From Fusarium oxysporum f. sp. lycopersici 4287 (lineage: Eukaryota > Ascomycota > Sordariomycetes > Hypocreales > Nectriaceae): a stretch of DNA of 64,000 nucleotides. Each line of letters begins with the position of its first letter. Within the stretch, counting starts at the first letter, position 1. The position numbers and the translations under genes were made by a program. The stretch is taken from contig NC_030988.1 of assembly GCF_000149955.1 (NCBI RefSeq), forward strand, positions 515,047-579,046, in the 5' to 3' direction. This document shows positions 63,601-64,000 of the stretch, piece after piece. Under the pieces are notes generated by a model. The model ran no database searches. It was not told the DNA's origin and saw only the letters and a list, made by a program, of their open reading frames with translations.

Positions 63601-64000
63601 TGTTGGGTCGTACATGTCGTTCCCGTCTATCCAGCCGCCGTTCTTGTATAGCCTGAGTCCTGACATGACATTTACCGGAAACTCAGGGATGAACAGCGTG
63701 TCTTTGAGGTTAATTGTGACCTGCTCACCCCATTTGTTTATGAAGCAAATTTTGACTGTCCCCTTACCGAATGGGTACACCTTCCCACCGCCCGTAACGA
63801 GGACCGTTCGGGTTGCAGGCTGCAGTTCTGTGAATAGGCTTTGGTCGTTGCAGATGTGGACTGATGAACCTGTGTCGAACAGCCATTCTGCGGTTGAAGA
63901 GATGTTATCAAGGGAGACTTTACACGTCTCTGTATTGTCCATAGGTAGCTCGTCTGAGACGCTGTCTTCAAGAATCAGAAAAGATCGCTCAACTGTCATG
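60646..64000 (-). CDS. Ty1/copia polyprotein (protease, integrase, RT, RNase H), partial
   Basis: An uninterrupted frame of at least 1117 codons enters from the right edge, so the gag part and 5' LTR are outside the window. In copia order: the protease LFDTGSSVH; the integrase zinc site (H-x-R-L-G-H, then C-x2-C) and core Asp in HVDTF, Asp in QMDGGSE and Glu in FNGVAERSN; the RT with DVSTAFLEGDLEEE, KSLYGLKQAPRQW and active-site YVDDFLIMG; and RNase H with WADSDWKGD, STTEAEYTALS and TKHIPL. Integrase before RT distinguishes copia from gypsy. No stop or frameshift in the visible 3.35 kb, so this may be a functional element. Confidence 0.93.
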   Translation of the reverse strand, partial: MTVERSFLILEDSVSDELPMDNTETCKVSLDNISSTAEWLFDTGSSVHICNDQSLFTELQPATRTVLVTGGGKVYPFGKGTVKICFINKWGEQVTINLKDTLFIPEFPVNVMSGLRLYKNGGWIDGNDMYDPTGDVFGLLRIGRDGLYVNTEVGKTTVSNQAVSELQPEPCNHHTASSNQCLNVDLWHRRLGHVNAYQVSQTAKMTRGMYCDGHHDHQPFNYCLACDIAKALRWTPRNKRKRASRAGFIHVDTFKVNPPGIRGERWGMIATDDRHRMRWAYTFTRKGMASELLGQLISKIRTQYGIRVYAIQMDGGSELYGASLKNLEYTHGVKIIKTTPYTPEFNGVAERSNRIIFDKVRATMESERIPIELWPLVLEDMVRKTNVTATRAIDGLTPMESFLNEAFPGQDNKPDLSGERICGSQVTIHIPQERRLRSHKFGPRGEAGIYLCMEGSQIYTCWVPSRRKGHQIVRSANVQFYEKVGETELLTETEHDVEPEIRKNGAPISSRPQSVTEQTKTPRPQRSEVNNLQHAEVHNPQHGQTTTSMTSAKLPDLRKEVITEPKTMTEALQGPQREHWLRAIHSELRSLLTKGTWRMLDRNQAHNRPLTVKWVFKVKKNEDGNLDKFKARLVVRGFEQQFGFDYNQTFASVAKAATWRILLTVAACLDWEIEQMDVSTAFLEGDLEEEVFIEMPEGLVEYFDQHPEDRPPGFSTEKICKLIKSLYGLKQAPRQWQKKLKEALESLDFRQVTSDTAVYHNPTTGVIIITYVDDFLIMGSNKEAIQGYKARLGEIFTMTDLGPASHFLGVRITRDRNSRLIYLSQDAYFTRILKKFGLEDCRPVKTPMERNSLSTLQPRDNGDSASPEEREDYSSKTGSLMYGMTQTRPDLAFLLSVLSRYMSNPSPTHSRMIKRGLRYLQQTRDHGLVLGGVKKDPESAWSITAWADSDWKGDTVTGRSTFGWLVQLEGSTVSWRAKRHETVALSTTEAEYTALSQCARELAWTRNLFSELLLPLHMPIPLNGDNQGSLKLCRNPELHQRTKHIPLTEHHIREEVEAGNIDVQYVSTHEQVADGLTKPLNAVSHGHFLEAIRVSACPIEEAGRIIWSTEVHDDSVP

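Noticed and set aside
1..64000. tRNA, rRNA, CRISPR, bacterial operon signals or a DUF3435 captain
   Set aside because: Looked for and not seen; intron structure and gene families are fungal, and none of the visible frames resembles a tyrosine recombinase.

Overview
The window looks like a transposon-rich accessory or subtelomere-like stretch of a filamentous ascomycete (Pezizomycotina) genome. The evidence is short GT-AG introns of about 47-216 nt with CTAAC/CTAAT branch sites, Tad1-type LINEs, fungal MULEs, a Ty1/copia element, several fungus-restricted families (DUF6604, FunK1 kinase, 2EXR, PNP-NB-ARC-TPR receptor, fungal rhodopsin-like membrane protein, tandem CCCH protein), and RIP-like C-to-T nonsense changes in repeats. 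Two assembly gaps (N runs) lie at 7987-8479 and 56301-56565. All family names come from recognising motifs by eye; no database search was run.

Layout. 1-2360 is the 5' part of a DUF6604 gene running off the left edge (minus strand). 4110-4901 is an unknown gene. 5788-12418 is a fragment of an OrsD/telomere-linked-helicase-like gene, split by a 6-kb Tad1-type LINE plus a small LINE tail at the same target site. 12906-13126 is a frameshifted first exon, followed by a 449-bp TA-flanked MITE. 14702-17722 is an apparently intact fungal NLR (nucleoside phosphorylase-like, NB-ARC, TPR) with very homogeneous TPRs. 18160-20833 is a second LINE with an intact ORF1, cut off inside ORF2. 22486-23327 is a three-exon BTB gene. 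24402-25397 is an unknown gene whose start codon lies 45 bp from a complete, apparently young MULE (25442-29040).

29267-36796 is a mosaic. It holds another MITE, a RIP-degraded coding segment, a divergent pair of fungal genes (31097-32307 and a protein-kinase-like gene at 33046-33855) lying between exact 34-bp inverted repeats, an OrsD N-terminal fragment, a frameshifted secreted cysteine-containing protein, and a LINE 3' end. 36791-39740 is a second MULE with a two-exon transposase. 41299-41966 is a 5'-truncated LINE with clear target duplication. 42014-43471 is an intact four-exon tandem CCCH-finger gene. 46315-47103 is an unknown gene with related 84-bp repeats around it. 48532-50352 is a FunK1 kinase, 51412-52040 a frameshifted 2EXR gene, 53087-53923 a bZIP gene, and 56566-57373 a rhodopsin-like membrane protein gene with a likely premature stop. 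58521-59131 is a frameshifted helicase-family fragment. 59333-60625 holds two copia-type LTR starts facing each other, and 60646 to the right edge is a Ty1/copia pol.

The genes do not form a metabolic pathway. What they share is the setting: NLR, kinases, BTB and small secreted or regulatory proteins scattered among mobile elements, with at least four separate pieces of the OrsD/telomere-linked helicase family. That pattern fits a fast-evolving accessory compartment. The intact protein-coding loci are the NLR, both MULE transposases, the tandem CCCH gene, FunK1, bZIP, BTB, the divergent pair at 31-34 kb, and the unknown genes at 4.1, 24.4 and 46.3 kb.
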